Below, one piece after another: positions 12,546-24,581 of a stretch of 64,000 bases of DNA. The DNA comes from Chaetorhynchus papuensis (Eukaryota > Chordata > Aves > Passeriformes > Rhipiduridae). Position 1 is the stretch's first letter; each line of letters begins with the position of its first letter. The notes under the pieces were generated by a model, which was given only the letters and a program-made list of their open reading frames with translations, was not told the origin of the DNA and ran no database searches. The stretch spans positions 117,300 through 181,299 of the forward strand of contig VWYX01001218.1 of assembly GCA_013396525.1 (NCBI GenBank), in the 5' to 3' direction. Both the position numbers and the translations under genes were made by a program.

Positions 12546-15500
12546 AGAGCCCCTTACCACACAGCAATGCTGTAATAGTAGTGGGTGTTGTGGTATTTTC
12601 CCTTTCCCTTCAAAGTTTTTTGTGCAGCTCTTCTGTCTGTGGGGATTTGTTTTTATCAGGGTGAGGGGAAAGCAGTTTTGTTAATAAACTTAGCTTCCCA
12701 AATAAAGGCCTCCAGCAGTTGGTTGTATTGGATAGTTGCATGTGTTCTGATGGATTTCATTGCATGTATGTTGGGTAGAGTGTGGTTCTCTCTGAAATGC
12801 CTTCTGAGCACTGTGAGTGTGTGGCAGAGGTCTTTAAGCAGTTTCAAATGTAGGATACTGCAGGATTTTATGTGCCTGTTTCACAGGAGCACCTTATTCA
12901 CTGGTTATGTGAAGATACTGTAGCTTCTCCAAATGAGATTGGTATCTAGAAGTGTATGTTTAGAAAAAACCAAGCAAAATGGTGAGAGTAATGAAGAAAT
13001 GTTTAGGGGAAGGTAAGAAATTAGATGACTGTACAAGTCCATTTTTATTTGTGTGGAGTAAAAATTTATTTTATTAGTTCAGTCTGTCATGATTATATCA
13101 AAAGTGGTTGTTCTAGGGTATGTTATCTCTTCTATTTAGTGCTCAATTTTCTTTTTTTTTTTTTTTGAATTGCTAAAAATGTTCTCGTAATAACTCAGTA
13201 AACACTTCTTATCTGCAAACAGAGCTGTTACTGTGGTTGGAGTTCAGGGTCGTGGAGTTAGGCTTGTAAAAAACACACTAACCCCAAAAGATGATAGCCT
13301 ATGTTTTTTTATTCAACTGAAATTAATGTTAAAGAGAAAGCTGGGACTGTGTTCCTCCAGACCTTCTGGACTGGTTTGAACAGCATGAGCTATAGAAAAT
13401 TTGTTTTTGAATACCAGTGGTCTCCACAGGCTCAGGTGAGGATTTGAGTGAGCCTCTGGTCCCTCTGGTTCTCCCTCATACTGGGCTGTTGTCCTGTCTT
13501 CCAAAAACATCCTTAATTGCAGTGTAGCTTTATCACTGCTTTTTCAAAGGAGTCATCATCACAGTCTAGTGTCCTCAGCTTTGGTGACATGCTTACGCAG
13601 GCAAATCCCTTCTCCAGAAGTTACATGGAGCCGGATTTTTGCTGTTAGGTCACGGCAGATCCAGGGCAGATGGACCTGCTGGGGCTGCTGCAGCTTGGCC
13701 AGGTTCTCACCTGTGGGTCAGGAGTCCCCACTCCCTCCTGCTTGGAAGTGCACTGGACCTGTTTCTGCCCAGGGGCTTTGTGGTGTGGCTGTGCCCCTGG
13801 GCCTGCCCAGCGTTTAGATTTTTCTGTGAGTCACAAAGGTGCTGCTGGGCATCTGAACCCTCCTGTCAGCAAAATGGGATAACACACTAGTCTGTCCTTG
13901 AGAAGTTTCTTTGCTTTTGAAGTGTAAATGTTTTTTGAGTTTGAATATTTTACTTGCTTCATGCACACGTGTGTTAAAAAGTAAGGGGTTTGCAATGAAA
14001 AAGCAAGCAGAGTATTTTTTAGTGAGAACCTTGTAAAGATTTTTAAGATGAAAAACCCCCAGCATTATTTTGATATTTTAGTGTCTTTGGCAGATGTGGT
14101 ATTTGAATCATCCCAGAACTGGAGGAATGGTAAGGTGCTTATAGAAGGTTTGGTTTGGCCTGTACTGTGCAGGTGCCACTGGAAGCTCCAGAGAGGCTTG
14201 GACATACTCTGGGACAGTCAGTAAGGGCTGATTTTTTGATATCTAAACAGGATGATCAGTGTAAGTGATTTATTTAAATATAATTATGATACAAAAGGTG
14301 GTAAGATCTCATAGCCAATAATAATGCTTATGCATCTTGTAATGGGGTAAGTCAAGAGCTTGGGGAATTTTTGGCCATGTTTTGAGGTTAATAGTTAGTG
14401 TTAAATCCTTGGTGTGGAGCAGGGGGCCAGTGGCCATCCCATCATGTTTGGTGGTGGGAGAGCCCAGCTGCTGGCTGTTTCCTGGTTGTCTCCAGTTTTC
14501 TGCATCTTCTGGCTCTGGGAAAACTGCTTTGGGAAGGAGAGGGCTTTGAAGTTTTCTTCTACAGCTGGGACAAAACCCATTAGAGGATTCTAAACTGAGG
14601 TGTTGGTATGATTATTTTAATTGCTCTTAAGATATCTAAATGTTCATTTGCATAAATCAAATCACAGCTTCAGAATAATTATGCTGTGCTTTTGGTTAGT
14701 TCTCATTTGATCAGAGTCATTGCAATGTCTAGCTCTGGTTTTATGTGGCTCATCTGCAATTTAAATACCTATTACCAGAATTTTCATGTGCTTGGTATGA
14801 GTAAGTGATTTAATTAAGGTATTATTGGTATTGAATTTGTCTCCGGGAGCCGATCAGACTGGTATAAGCCGTAACTTCCCTGAAACCTTGTAGTTACAGT
14901 GGGGTCCATCCAGAGCCTTTTTGTTAGAATTTAGCATGACAGACAAGTTTAGGGCTGGTGTTTGACAGGTCTGGAAGGGGATGGGGTCAGTGCAAAGAGG
15001 ACACCTGGAAGGTAAAGTCAGTGCCTTTACCCCCATGACTCTTGTCACTGATACACGAACTTGTGCAGTGGAGTGGAACAGAACTCGGGGAAAGCACCTG
15101 CCTTCCATGAATGGATTAGGTTGCTGTACGTCGTATTTTACTGGAACGTTGTTGTTGTTTATGTGTACCTACCCGTGCCCCCTAAGTTATTTTGGGCCCC
15201 GTCACATGGCTTGGTCACTTTCGTTTTCATCCCAGTGAAATTCTTTGAGCTTTGGCAGTTGTGACATTTGTCTGCTCTTGGAAGCCTGGTGGTGCTTACA
15301 ATGAGTAGATTGGATACCTTGTAGGACAGGTAGCACTGACTCACAGTTAAGAACTTCTGAGTTATTTTATGTCATCATTGCTAAACAGTTGAATTGGTTT
15401 TTCGCTTGTGTTCGCTTGAACACTGCTACTTTTGTACATAGAAGTGGTGGGAGATTTTAAAGGAAAGCAGAGTTTAATAGCACAAAGGTAGGTCCCCTGC

Positions 15501-15782
15501 CTGAAAAATGCCATGTAGTGCTCTGCTGCAGATTCAGTCCTATGCAACCAGCTAAAGCACTTAACTGCAGTAACCTGCTGCTGCTAAAGTCCTTCTGCCT
15601 GCACTGGTAAAGCGTTGAGGGCCTTTTTCTGGTCACAAGAAACTAAATATAAACCAGCTTTAGACCAGCTCATTTGGAGAACGTAATTGTGTCCTGATTC
15701 TTCTTTTAGAAGTGGCAGCTGCTGAAAAGCTTGGAAATGTGCACAGTTTTCACTTGTTTTTTCTTTTTCTCTCCCTCTGTAG

Positions 15783-16878
15783 GTATGGCCTCACAAGTCT
15801 TGGTCTATCCACCATATGTTTATCAAACCCAGTCAAGTGCCTTTTGTAGTGTGAAGAAACTCAAACTAGAACCAAGCAGTTGTGTGTACCACGAAAGAAC
15901 CTACCCGCAAATCTATGTGAATGGTAAAAACTTTGGAATTTCTCCCCACAGGGTTAGTACTTTCTTTCAGACTAAAAACCCATTTGATAGACCTCGAGGA
16001 CAGAACTTTTGGTTGCAGTCAAATGCTGTTGCTTTAAAAAATACTGCAGGTGCTACAAAAGCGTTGGCAGCGTGGGCGCAGCAACCTCAGCTAGAGGCCC
16101 CTCGGGCTGGGACGCAGGGAAGCCGGTCGGATCTCCTGGAAGGAGCCCAGCGATGTGGATTGAAGCGTAAGAGCGAGGAGCTGGATAATCAGAACAGCAC
16201 GATGCAGATCGTTGATGAACTGTCCATCCTGCCTGCAATGCTGCAAACCAACGTGGGGAACCCGGTGGCGGTGGTGACGACGGCTGCCGCTTCCAAGCAG
16301 AGCGGTACCAGCGGGGATGGAGATTACCAGTTAGTGCAGCACGAGGTGTTGTGCTCGGTGAAAAACACCTACGAGGTTCTTGATTTCCTGGGACGAGGGA
16401 CCTTTGGACAGGTAGTCAAGTGCTGGAAAAGGGGGACGAATGAGATTGTGGCAATCAAAATCTTGAAAAATCATCCTTCGTACGCACGGCAAGGGCAAAT
16501 AGAAGTGAGCATCTTAGCAAGGCTGAGCACTGAGAACGCTGATGAGTTTAACTTTGTGAGAGCCTATGAATGCTTTCAGCATCGTAACCATACTTGTCTG
16601 GTGTTTGAGATGTTGGAACAGAATTTATACGACTTCCTGAAACAAAACAAATTCAGCCCTCTGCAACTGAAAGTAATAAGGCCTATTCTGCAACAGGTGG
16701 CCACTGCACTGAAAAAACTAAAAAGTCTGGGTTTAATCCATGCTGACCTCAAACCGGAGAACATTATGTTGGTGGATCCCGTTCGGCAGCCTTACCGGGT
16801 CAAAGTCATAGACTTTGGGTCTGCCAGCCATGTATCAAAGACTATTTGTTCAACTTATTTACAATCTCGGTATTACAG
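15783..16878 (+). CDS. HIPK3: HIPK3 exon 2: N-terminus and kinase N-lobe to activation loop (codes from 15785)
   Basis: This 1,096-nt exon lies between acceptor CTCTGTAG| and donor TTACAG|GTAGGT. The start is ATG 15785-15787, chosen because MASQVLVYPP is the conserved HIPK3 start; an upstream in-frame ATG at 15731 is in the intron. It encodes residues 1-364 and two bases of Arg365. Visible features are a psi-K-x-E SUMO consensus at Lys27 (LKLE), a basic KRKS stretch at 127-130, the kinase domain from about 196, Gly-loop GRGTFG 203-208, VAIK Lys225, catalytic HADLKPEN with Asp321, DFG 343-345, and the STY activation motif with Tyr358. The mammalian exon is 1,099 nt and is the source of circHIPK3. 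The first codon of intron 2 in frame is a stop (AG-G TAG). Confidence 0.98.
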
Positions 16879-19489
16879 GTAGGTGTCTTTTGCGTTAGTT
16901 TTTTACCTGTTGGTGGAACAAGGTTTTAGCATTTCTTAAAGTTAATGGCTTAAATAATTACTCCTCCAGGTAACTAGTAAGAATAATTTGGAAAAGATAA
17001 AACCGTCCAGGAATGTGAAAATTAAGTGGTTGCTTGCCATTTTGAATGTGAATACTTGCTTTGAATGTTTTTACAGTGCCGTTTTTTTCCTGGAAGTATG
17101 TTTTGTGTTGCTCTCTGAAGTCATCACTTACTGTTATTTTGAGACCTCTGAGACTGTTTAAAAGGAAAAGAGAAAAAAATTATCTCTTGCTTGCCTGTTT
17201 AGGATGTGTTTCCAGCCTTCCTGACATGATGGATTTTTTTTCTGTAAGCAGCTGGACAGTGTACTAGAAGTGCCATGTTTCTCTATCCTGTTGCCAAAGA
17301 TTATGTAAATGCCTCTGTTTTTCTCCAGCACTTGTAAATATTTTCCCTAGTTCTTAGAAACTCCATTCTGACTGAGTGCCTTCGGCAGCTGTGGAGTTCA
17401 GTGAACTTCTGGAGTTAGGAAGTGATAGGATGCTTAAATATTTAGGGTGATACCAGAAGGGCATTTAAAGTGATTTTGGTATATGGTTGCATTCTACTTT
17501 TGCCTGAAAATGGATGTAAGTTTTTGATAGTTTTGTTTGGTTGTTTTTTTAAAGCTTTCTTTGAATAGTTACCCAATCTGCCTGACATTTAAAAATTCTC
17601 AATATATAGTCCTTTTGTTTTCCTTATAAGCTAAATTTGTCTTGATTGAAGACCTTTTTCAGCTCTGCTTTGCATCATTGGCAGTAGTATGTGCTGTGTA
17701 TTGCCTGTCTGCCAATTCAGTAAGAAGCTAGTGAACTAGGACAATGAGTACTTTGAAGAAAATTTAAAATATTTTACTATTCATGCTGGAAATGAAAACT
17801 TGTGCAGTGCAAGTCTAGGCTTGATGAAATTAGTGATTGGAGTTCATGCCAGAGGAATCTATTTTTTGACTGGAGCTTGTAAACAAGGATGCTTCATGTA
17901 CAGTACTCACATAAAATATTCCAATTCATCACCTGCATTCCCTATTACTTAATTGCAAACAGCAGCAGAGGATTTAAAAGCTACACGGAGTTCATCAGCA
18001 GAAAACTAAATTGGGAAACGATACAGATTGATGCATGCCCACATTATACAAAAATGTATACGAGAGGGAATAAAAAATTAAGTAATTTGGGAGTTCATTT
18101 TGGTGTAAAAGCTGTACACCACTTAAGATACTGTGGTTTTGAGCCTCTCAGGAAAATCAGGCCAGGCTTGCAAGGATGGCAGGAATTCTGAGAGGCTCTG
18201 GACAGGTGTAAAGGTCTTAGCTTCAGCTGGTCTGTAGAGAATCATAATCCAGCAGATACTGAAGATGCCTGGTCTGAGAATGTCTCCCTACCTATTTTGG
18301 CTTTTTTATTTATTGAAGCAATTACAGATTATTGTCAGCTGTTGCCATTTTTTCCTTCTCCCTCCCCAGGAACTGACAGAGGGGAGGCTGTGGACAGCCA
18401 GGCTGCGTGGTCCTATTGTAGTACTTCAGCCTCAACTAACTACTTTCAACATTTTTTTTTCTGTTCCAGATGTCTCAGTAGACAAAGTGTTGTGCTTTTT
18501 TAGTTGCCTACATAAAAATGTAGTAGCTGTAGTTCTGTTTTACTTGGCTGGATGTTGCTTTGCACCTCTCTGTAGAATTCTGACATGCTAGTGGGGTTGA
18601 GCAGGTCCATGTGCTGGCAGGATCAATGTGCAGCTCCTTGGCACCTTGTGTGCATTTTGGATGCTTGTATTGCACTGAAATATGAGCAAGTGGGGTTCCC
18701 TGTGGATGTTTTTTCAAAAATATCATCCCCCAAGAATAAGATGAGGTTTGTGGGTGCATATACTTGTCTTGCCTCAGTGATGTTGAATGATATGGACTCA
18801 TATGGCATGTGCACCTAAAATTTCCAAGTTTGTAAGTTGTGCTTAAGAGCTCTGTAAATATTCAGTAGCTCATGTTCTTTGTCTTGTATAGTTTTATAAT
18901 CCTTCTGTAAAGCAGCATTTAAGTCAGTAATTTTTGAAAATACAAAAAGAAGAAAAACAGTTAGGGTCCATCTGTTTGAATTTTTTTTTAATATATAAAT
19001 ATTGGTTGAGATAATTTTGAAAAAAAAATATATACTTCACAATTACTGTCAACAAAAGTTTTCTTTCTGAAAAGGTTTCCAGCATGCTGCATTTCATTAT
19101 GGATACATAGCTCTCTACAAGTTGTGTGATTCAAACTAACTTTGTGTAGCCTGGCAGTTCCTCAAAATTTCTTTTTGTTCCTTTGGAAGCACCTGACTAG
19201 TGTAAATAATGTCAGAAAATGGGGATTTGATTCAAAAGGTTTCAAAACAGATGATGCTGGAGAAATGTGAAAAGTCTTTTAGAAGAATGAGAAGGGCCTT
19301 CAGAGAATATATTGTATTGAGATGGAATTTATTTTAAGAGAGATTGTGCTTTTTGTCAATCAAATAAGGAGCAGTTATATATAAAATATAACTGTACTTA
19401 AATGCTTTTTGTATTAGAAGAGACTGGTGGTGATAGTGCAGGTTTGACCTGTTTGACTATGACATGTTGAAACAAGTTTTACAAAACTG

Positions 19490-19541
19490 AATAAAGAGAA
19501 AAGGTTGCTTGTTGTTGTGGGTTTTTTTTTTTTTTTTTTTT
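19490..19541 (+). terminator. Candidate intronic poly(A) signal with GU/U-rich downstream element
   Basis: AATAAA at 19490-19495 is followed within 10-45 bases by TTGCTTGTTGTTGTGGG and a run of 20 T (19522-19541). This is the arrangement expected of a cleavage/polyadenylation site on the + strand. It lies 2.6 kb after exon 2 in intron 2. Use in vivo is unproven; AATAAA also occurs elsewhere in the intron without such a good downstream element. Confidence 0.4.
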
Positions 19542-22258
19542 CTCAATCTGATCTCTGCTTCTTTTTTTTTTTGTTCCTGGACCATAGTGAACTAATGATC
19601 ATGAGAATGGAGAATGCCACAAAGTCTAGTGTTACAGTGTTCATTTTGAATTCTAGTGTCAGTATTTTGCATCTGTAAGAGGAAGTGAGTAATGAATAGG
19701 AAAAATGAGTAATAAGAGGATTAGGACTTAAGGAGGGGAACATAATGTAGCCAGGTGAATGCGTAATGGGCTGACTTACCTTAGCCTATAGCAGGAGAGG
19801 TGACATAATGATGGCTGCTGGAGATGTTAGGGTACTTTTGTATGAGGAGAGGTCCTAAACAAGTGAGACTAACTGGATTTTTAAAGGGTATAAGCAAGCA
19901 GAAAAATTGAGACAAACTGGATGGAGTGATAATGACTTGATGCTTTCCTGTTTCTGTGTCAAGAAAAGAGAAAATAAGAAAATGGTTAAAACAAATACGA
20001 AAAATAGATTTTGACATTTTGTTACCTTTTGGAAACTCCTGTTTGTTATATGGCTACAAATTGTTGAGTATGGGTATGAATAAATACTGGCTATGATATA
20101 CTGTCTGAAGTCAGAGATGATTTTTAATTTGTTTTAAAGATCAGATGTTATTCTCAATGCTCTTTCCCTGAAAGGCAGCGTCTGTGCTTACATGCTCTTT
20201 TTGTGCTGGTCTGGATTTTAATAGCTGTGGACTAGAGAGATCTGGTATTCAAAGCCCTTTTTTGCTTCTGGCCTCACACGTTAAGACTGCTGACCTTTTA
20301 TGAGTGATCTAAGGAGGTAAATAACTAAGCAGTGTGTATATTTTCAAAAGAAAATGCCCTTCCATGCAGTGTAGGTGATCAAGTTTTTGTCATTTATGGA
20401 AAAGGTATGAGAAGTGTGTTGCTGTCCTTTTGGTCAACTGTGCCCCAAACCATGAAAAGGGGAGTGTTGCATCCCAACCAGAAAGCTTCTTTCCCCCTTA
20501 TCACACAGTGCAGGCTGTGGAGGAGGAGAATCGAAACATCTGTTTCTAAGTCTGGTTTCTTGTGCTCATCTGGTGAGGCAGAAGGTTTTCCCAGGGCATG
20601 GTGTTTCTCTCTGGAAGTAATTTTCCTTGGTTTTTCCTCTTTCCTGAGGGGAGGTGCATTTAGGAAAGCATGTATGAGAAGAGGGGCTTCAAAATGGCTG
20701 TCTGCAGTGAGCAGTAGCCTCCAAGAGGAGTGGAGTGATCTGAAATGGTGAAGGTAGTGCTGCCCGTCTGCTTCAGGGACCCAAGCTACCTTCCTTTCTG
20801 TTGCCATGGCAAGCAGTGGCCTTCTCAGTGTGTGGCATTCAGAGGTAACTCTTCAGGGAATTGTGGCTTAATTTTTTTTCAAGGGGAATCACCTTCATAT
20901 TGATTTAATCTGGGTTGTCCTCCTAAGGGGATTTTGAAAATGAGTCTTCAGTAAACCTTACCAAACTCATCATTCATGAAATCCCTGTAATACTGTGGAT
21001 CTGACAGTAGCCATTGCAGGCGTAGGAGCGAGTGTGCTGCTTCATTGCAGGCTGCTGCAGCGCAGCCCCCAAAGGGAGTTGAACAGAGGCTCATCAGCAG
21101 CCCGTGTAGCTGCCTCCATGGTCATTTCACCTCCTGTCTCCAAAGAAAACATCATCATCTTTGTGCTGTGTCAGATTATATTGCTGGTAGAGTGCAGCTG
21201 GAAGCTTGACTGAAAATGTGATTTGAGGATAAGCACTTGGTTTCCCAACCAAAGGATGTTCCTTTTGGCATCCAGGGGTCTGCAGGCAAACTGTTGTTCA
21301 GCATAGCCAAATTCACTGGGAAAATGAAGCGAGTGGGAAGCAATAAAACTGATCTCCAGATTAAACTGGGCACCAGCTGGACCCAGTAGGCTGGTGGGCA
21401 ACTTCAGTGATGTGGCAGAATGGAACGTGTCTGGTTAGTGAGAGATGCTTGTAGCTCAGAAATGTTTTTCTATTCCACTGGTGACAGCGGTAAAATACGA
21501 TCCTAGGTATTCAGCAGTGCACTCATAAGGAAAAGCAAATTATGTGAGTAGATGCACTCAGTGCAGTCAACTCATTCCAGAACTGGACAGTGATATTCTC
21601 CCTCCAGCCTTCCAACTAAGGATAGTTGCTAATCAACAGACTTGTTCCAGACAAAATGCCAAATGTCAATAGTGTTGCAACGGAGCTCAGAGAGATGGAA
21701 AAATTGCTGTTGGATGTACTCCTGGTGGATGAGAGCAGGCTTTTCCCCCTCTCCTTCTCTTACCCTCCTCTCCCATGAAGATCAGAGAGGACAGAGGAAA
21801 AGTGATAATAATTGTGTTCTGTCGTCATGACACTGTTTTCACTTGCCCAGTCAGTTCTGCTGCCGCTCAAAGAGTGATTTGGTCTGATATGGGCTCTTCT
21901 GTTTTAAAGGGTTTTAAAGGGTTTTGGAAAAAGAATAAAGTAGTTGAGCTGTGTGGTTTAATTACTGCCTGTGAGCTGGGCTCAGCGAGGGCTCTGTGCG
22001 TGCTCTGAGGCTGTTGCACTAGGACAGCTTTTTATTTATGACTTTTTCAGCTTCATGCTAAGTTTCAGAATAAACCACCAACAGCTTATGCTGGTTTTTT
22101 CCCCCCTCAAATTTATGCAATTTACTTGATTACTTGTTCTCCCTCTTTCTTATATGGATTCCTTCAAAATTAGAAGAAAAAAATTCTCATGGCCATAAAT
22201 TCCCAGAGAGGCTTGTTTTCTCCCTGGCCTTTGTAACTTGCTTAGACGTAGTCCTTGT

Positions 22259-22309
22259 CACTCCAGGGACTCCTGAGAACACAGGCTGACAATGACTCTC
22301 CCTGGAGTG
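22259..22309 (+). repeat. Perfect 11-bp inverted repeat with nested hairpin
   Basis: The arms are CACTCCAGGGA (22259-22269) and TCCCTGGAGTG (22299-22309), with a 29-nt spacer. Two further G-U pairs could extend the RNA stem outward. The spacer itself contains CCTG-AGAACA-CAGG, able to form a small inner stem. It is too short for a typical microRNA precursor. Confidence 0.6.
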
Positions 22310-24240
22310 GTTTTTGGAAATTGAATGTTTTCTCTCTGTAGGTTGGGGTTGTCAGCAGGATGGGTTGTTATGACTCAGTAATGCAACCGTTGCAACCGAG
22401 TAACTTGACGATTATCTTCCCCTAATATCACATCAGCATACAGCTTCTGTATGTTTAAAATAGCAGTTAAAAACCTGTACACAAATAAACATCCATCTTA
22501 ATACAGCTTTTCTTTATAGCAGTGACCAAGGGGAGAAGTTGTGCAAAACTGATGTCTTGGGAAGCAGCTGCCTCTTCACGTTCACCCATTGCTGTCACAT
22601 ACTTGAAGCTTCTAAATAAGCTTTATCTAGAATGGGATGTCTCGGGGTTTTTTCTCCTTTCACAATGCCTAAAATTCTTGCTCGTTATTTATTAAATTTT
22701 GGGGTTGATATGTTAATCAGAGGTCTGTTAATCAATTGATTTTTCCGTCAGTTTGGGAAGCGCGGTACGAGAACGAGCTAAAAATGCCTCTGTAAACAAC
22801 TTGCACTTCAACATGCTAGCAGATGTTATTCTATCACTTTGAACTGTGCATCACCGAAGTGTATTGGGATATCTTAAAATAGTCAGGGGTGGTGGCCAGA
22901 GACGGTAGACTTCTATAGATGGTGAGGCTGTTTCGCTGTTGCGGTGAAATAAGCCAGAAGTACATGCTGCTGAGGTCGTTTGCTTGCTCAAGGTCAGCCT
23001 GTTCAAAGTCAGCTGCTCTGCTGTGAGCATGGTTACTGTCAGTGCTATATGTAAGAGAGTCCTGATAATGTAAGGAATTGCTATTACAAGTGAATTGGGG
23101 CACTTAACAATTTTTTTTTTCCCCCCCTCTTTAAAGTTGCAGAGCTGCGGCTGCTGGTTTATTTCCTTATCTGAGCAAACGGAACTTAATGTCAAGATAA
23201 GCTTTCGTGGCTTGTGTCTGCGAACAAATTGTTTTATTGATTTGGCAAGACTTTGTTTGTACTTTTTGCATACTTTTCATTAATTGTTTTATTGAATTCC
23301 CGTTTTAAACTTCTATTTCATGATTAATAGGACCTAACAAAAACCATTAGGAGTATCATCCAGGAGAGGCAATCTTAGCTCATCATAACTTCATGTTTAT
23401 GTAGCTGTTTGATAACAAATGTATTTTCAATTCTCTCGTTTTCTAGTCAACATAACGTGGTCTCTAATACCTTATTATTCTTTGTTCATAGAAGCAGAAA
23501 ATAAGAGTGGATTTTTTTTTTTTTTTTGTGGGGTTTTGGTTTTGTGTTTGAGATTTTTTTTTTTTAATGCTGTAGAAAAGAGTGTCAGAGTTACTGTAAT
23601 TATGCAAGGTTTTTTTTTAAAATCCTCTCTGAAGATCCAGAGGAGAATCCTTGGGATGGGAGTGGATGAAATGGCATCCAGCCTTCATGTTGGTTTTTTT
23701 CCTGAGCTAGAGATTTTCTGAGTAACATAACCCGGGATAACACAGGAAGCATTTGAAGGTACCACGTACCTGCTGGAGATTCTAGTAATGTCAACCCAGA
23801 TTTTGAGTTAATCCTGATTGCTGGAGCAACAGTGTAATTCAGACTTCACATGAAGTTCTCAGTCTTTAGATTGTTTCAGTTTGAACAGAAGGGAAATTCT
23901 TTCATAATTTTCAAGGCGAAAGAGCTCCTGGTTCTTGCTATATTGCATTTTTCCTGAGGTTGAATGATAGACCTGTTTGCCAGGGCTGAAGTTTTGGGAA
24001 GCAGCTTTTATTTTTCACACATTAAAATAGATCCTGAAATGTGATCCTTTTTTTTTTTTTTCACTGCACTGATATTTCTGTCACAAAGATCTGCTCATCG
24101 TACATCTGTGCGTACGCGAGTGTGGCTATATCAGATATCTGTGCTGCAGAAAATATCAGTGGTAGCTGCAGTGCTGCATTTGTAAATATTGTGACAAATT
24201 GCTCCCACTGGGCTCCTTTTGAAAATGTGGCTGTGCATTT

Positions 24241-24581
24241 CACACACAGAATCACACACAGAGTCACCAGGTTGGAAGAGACCTTCAAGATCATTGAGTC
24301 CAACCCATGCCCCAACACCTCAACTAAACCATGGCACCGAGTGCCACATCCAATCTCTTTTTAAACACATCCAGGGATGGTGATTCCACCACCTCCCCGG
24401 GCAGACCATTCCAAAAATTTATCAACTCTTTTTGTAAAAAACTTCTTCCTAACATCCAATCTATATTTCCCTTGGTGCAGCTTAAGTCTGTGTCCTCTTG
24501 TTCTGTCAGTTGTTGCCTGGAAAAAGAGACCAACCCCCACCTGACTACAGCCACCTTTCAGGGAGTTGTAGAGAGTGATTT
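24241..24581 (-). mobile_element. CR1 LINE 3' end, reverse orientation (CR1-b)
   Basis: The minus strand reads the CR1 ORF end (TLYNSLKGGCSQVGVGLFFQ, then TRGHRLKLHQGKYRLD and SLDVFKKRLDVAL), followed by the 3' UTR and a degenerate tail of CACACAGAATC repeats at 24241-24265. It is 5'-truncated at about 24581, where homology stops after GAGAGTGAT. It is very similar to CR1-a over roughly 330 bp and inverted relative to it, so the two copies bracket exon 2. The frame is interrupted near the YWNGLPG segment, so it is not coding. Confidence 0.93.

Larger units (their letters stand above)
234..15782 (+). other. HIPK3: HIPK3 intron 1 (15.5 kb)
   Basis: The intron runs from donor GTGAGC at 234 to acceptor CTCTGTAG ending at 15782, which is preceded by a long pyrimidine tract. 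It contains the tail of the CpG island, a GGT microsatellite (1973-1996), one forward CR1 copy (5381-5826), long T tracts near 8.4 and 8.8 kb, and an A/C-rich tract (12325-12545). The remaining sequence is AT-rich, with no frame that has a family match, exon-like splice pair or RNA gene I could support. Confidence 0.85.

Noticed and set aside
15731..15784. In-frame upstream ATG that would extend HIPK3 by 18 residues
   Set aside because: It reads through the polypyrimidine tract and acceptor (Phe/Ser run), so it is intronic; the conserved protein starts at 15785.
20332..20807. Overlapping 139- and 137-codon frames on both strands
   Set aside because: Overlapping open frames on both strands with no domain, no splice context and ordinary intron composition; chance.
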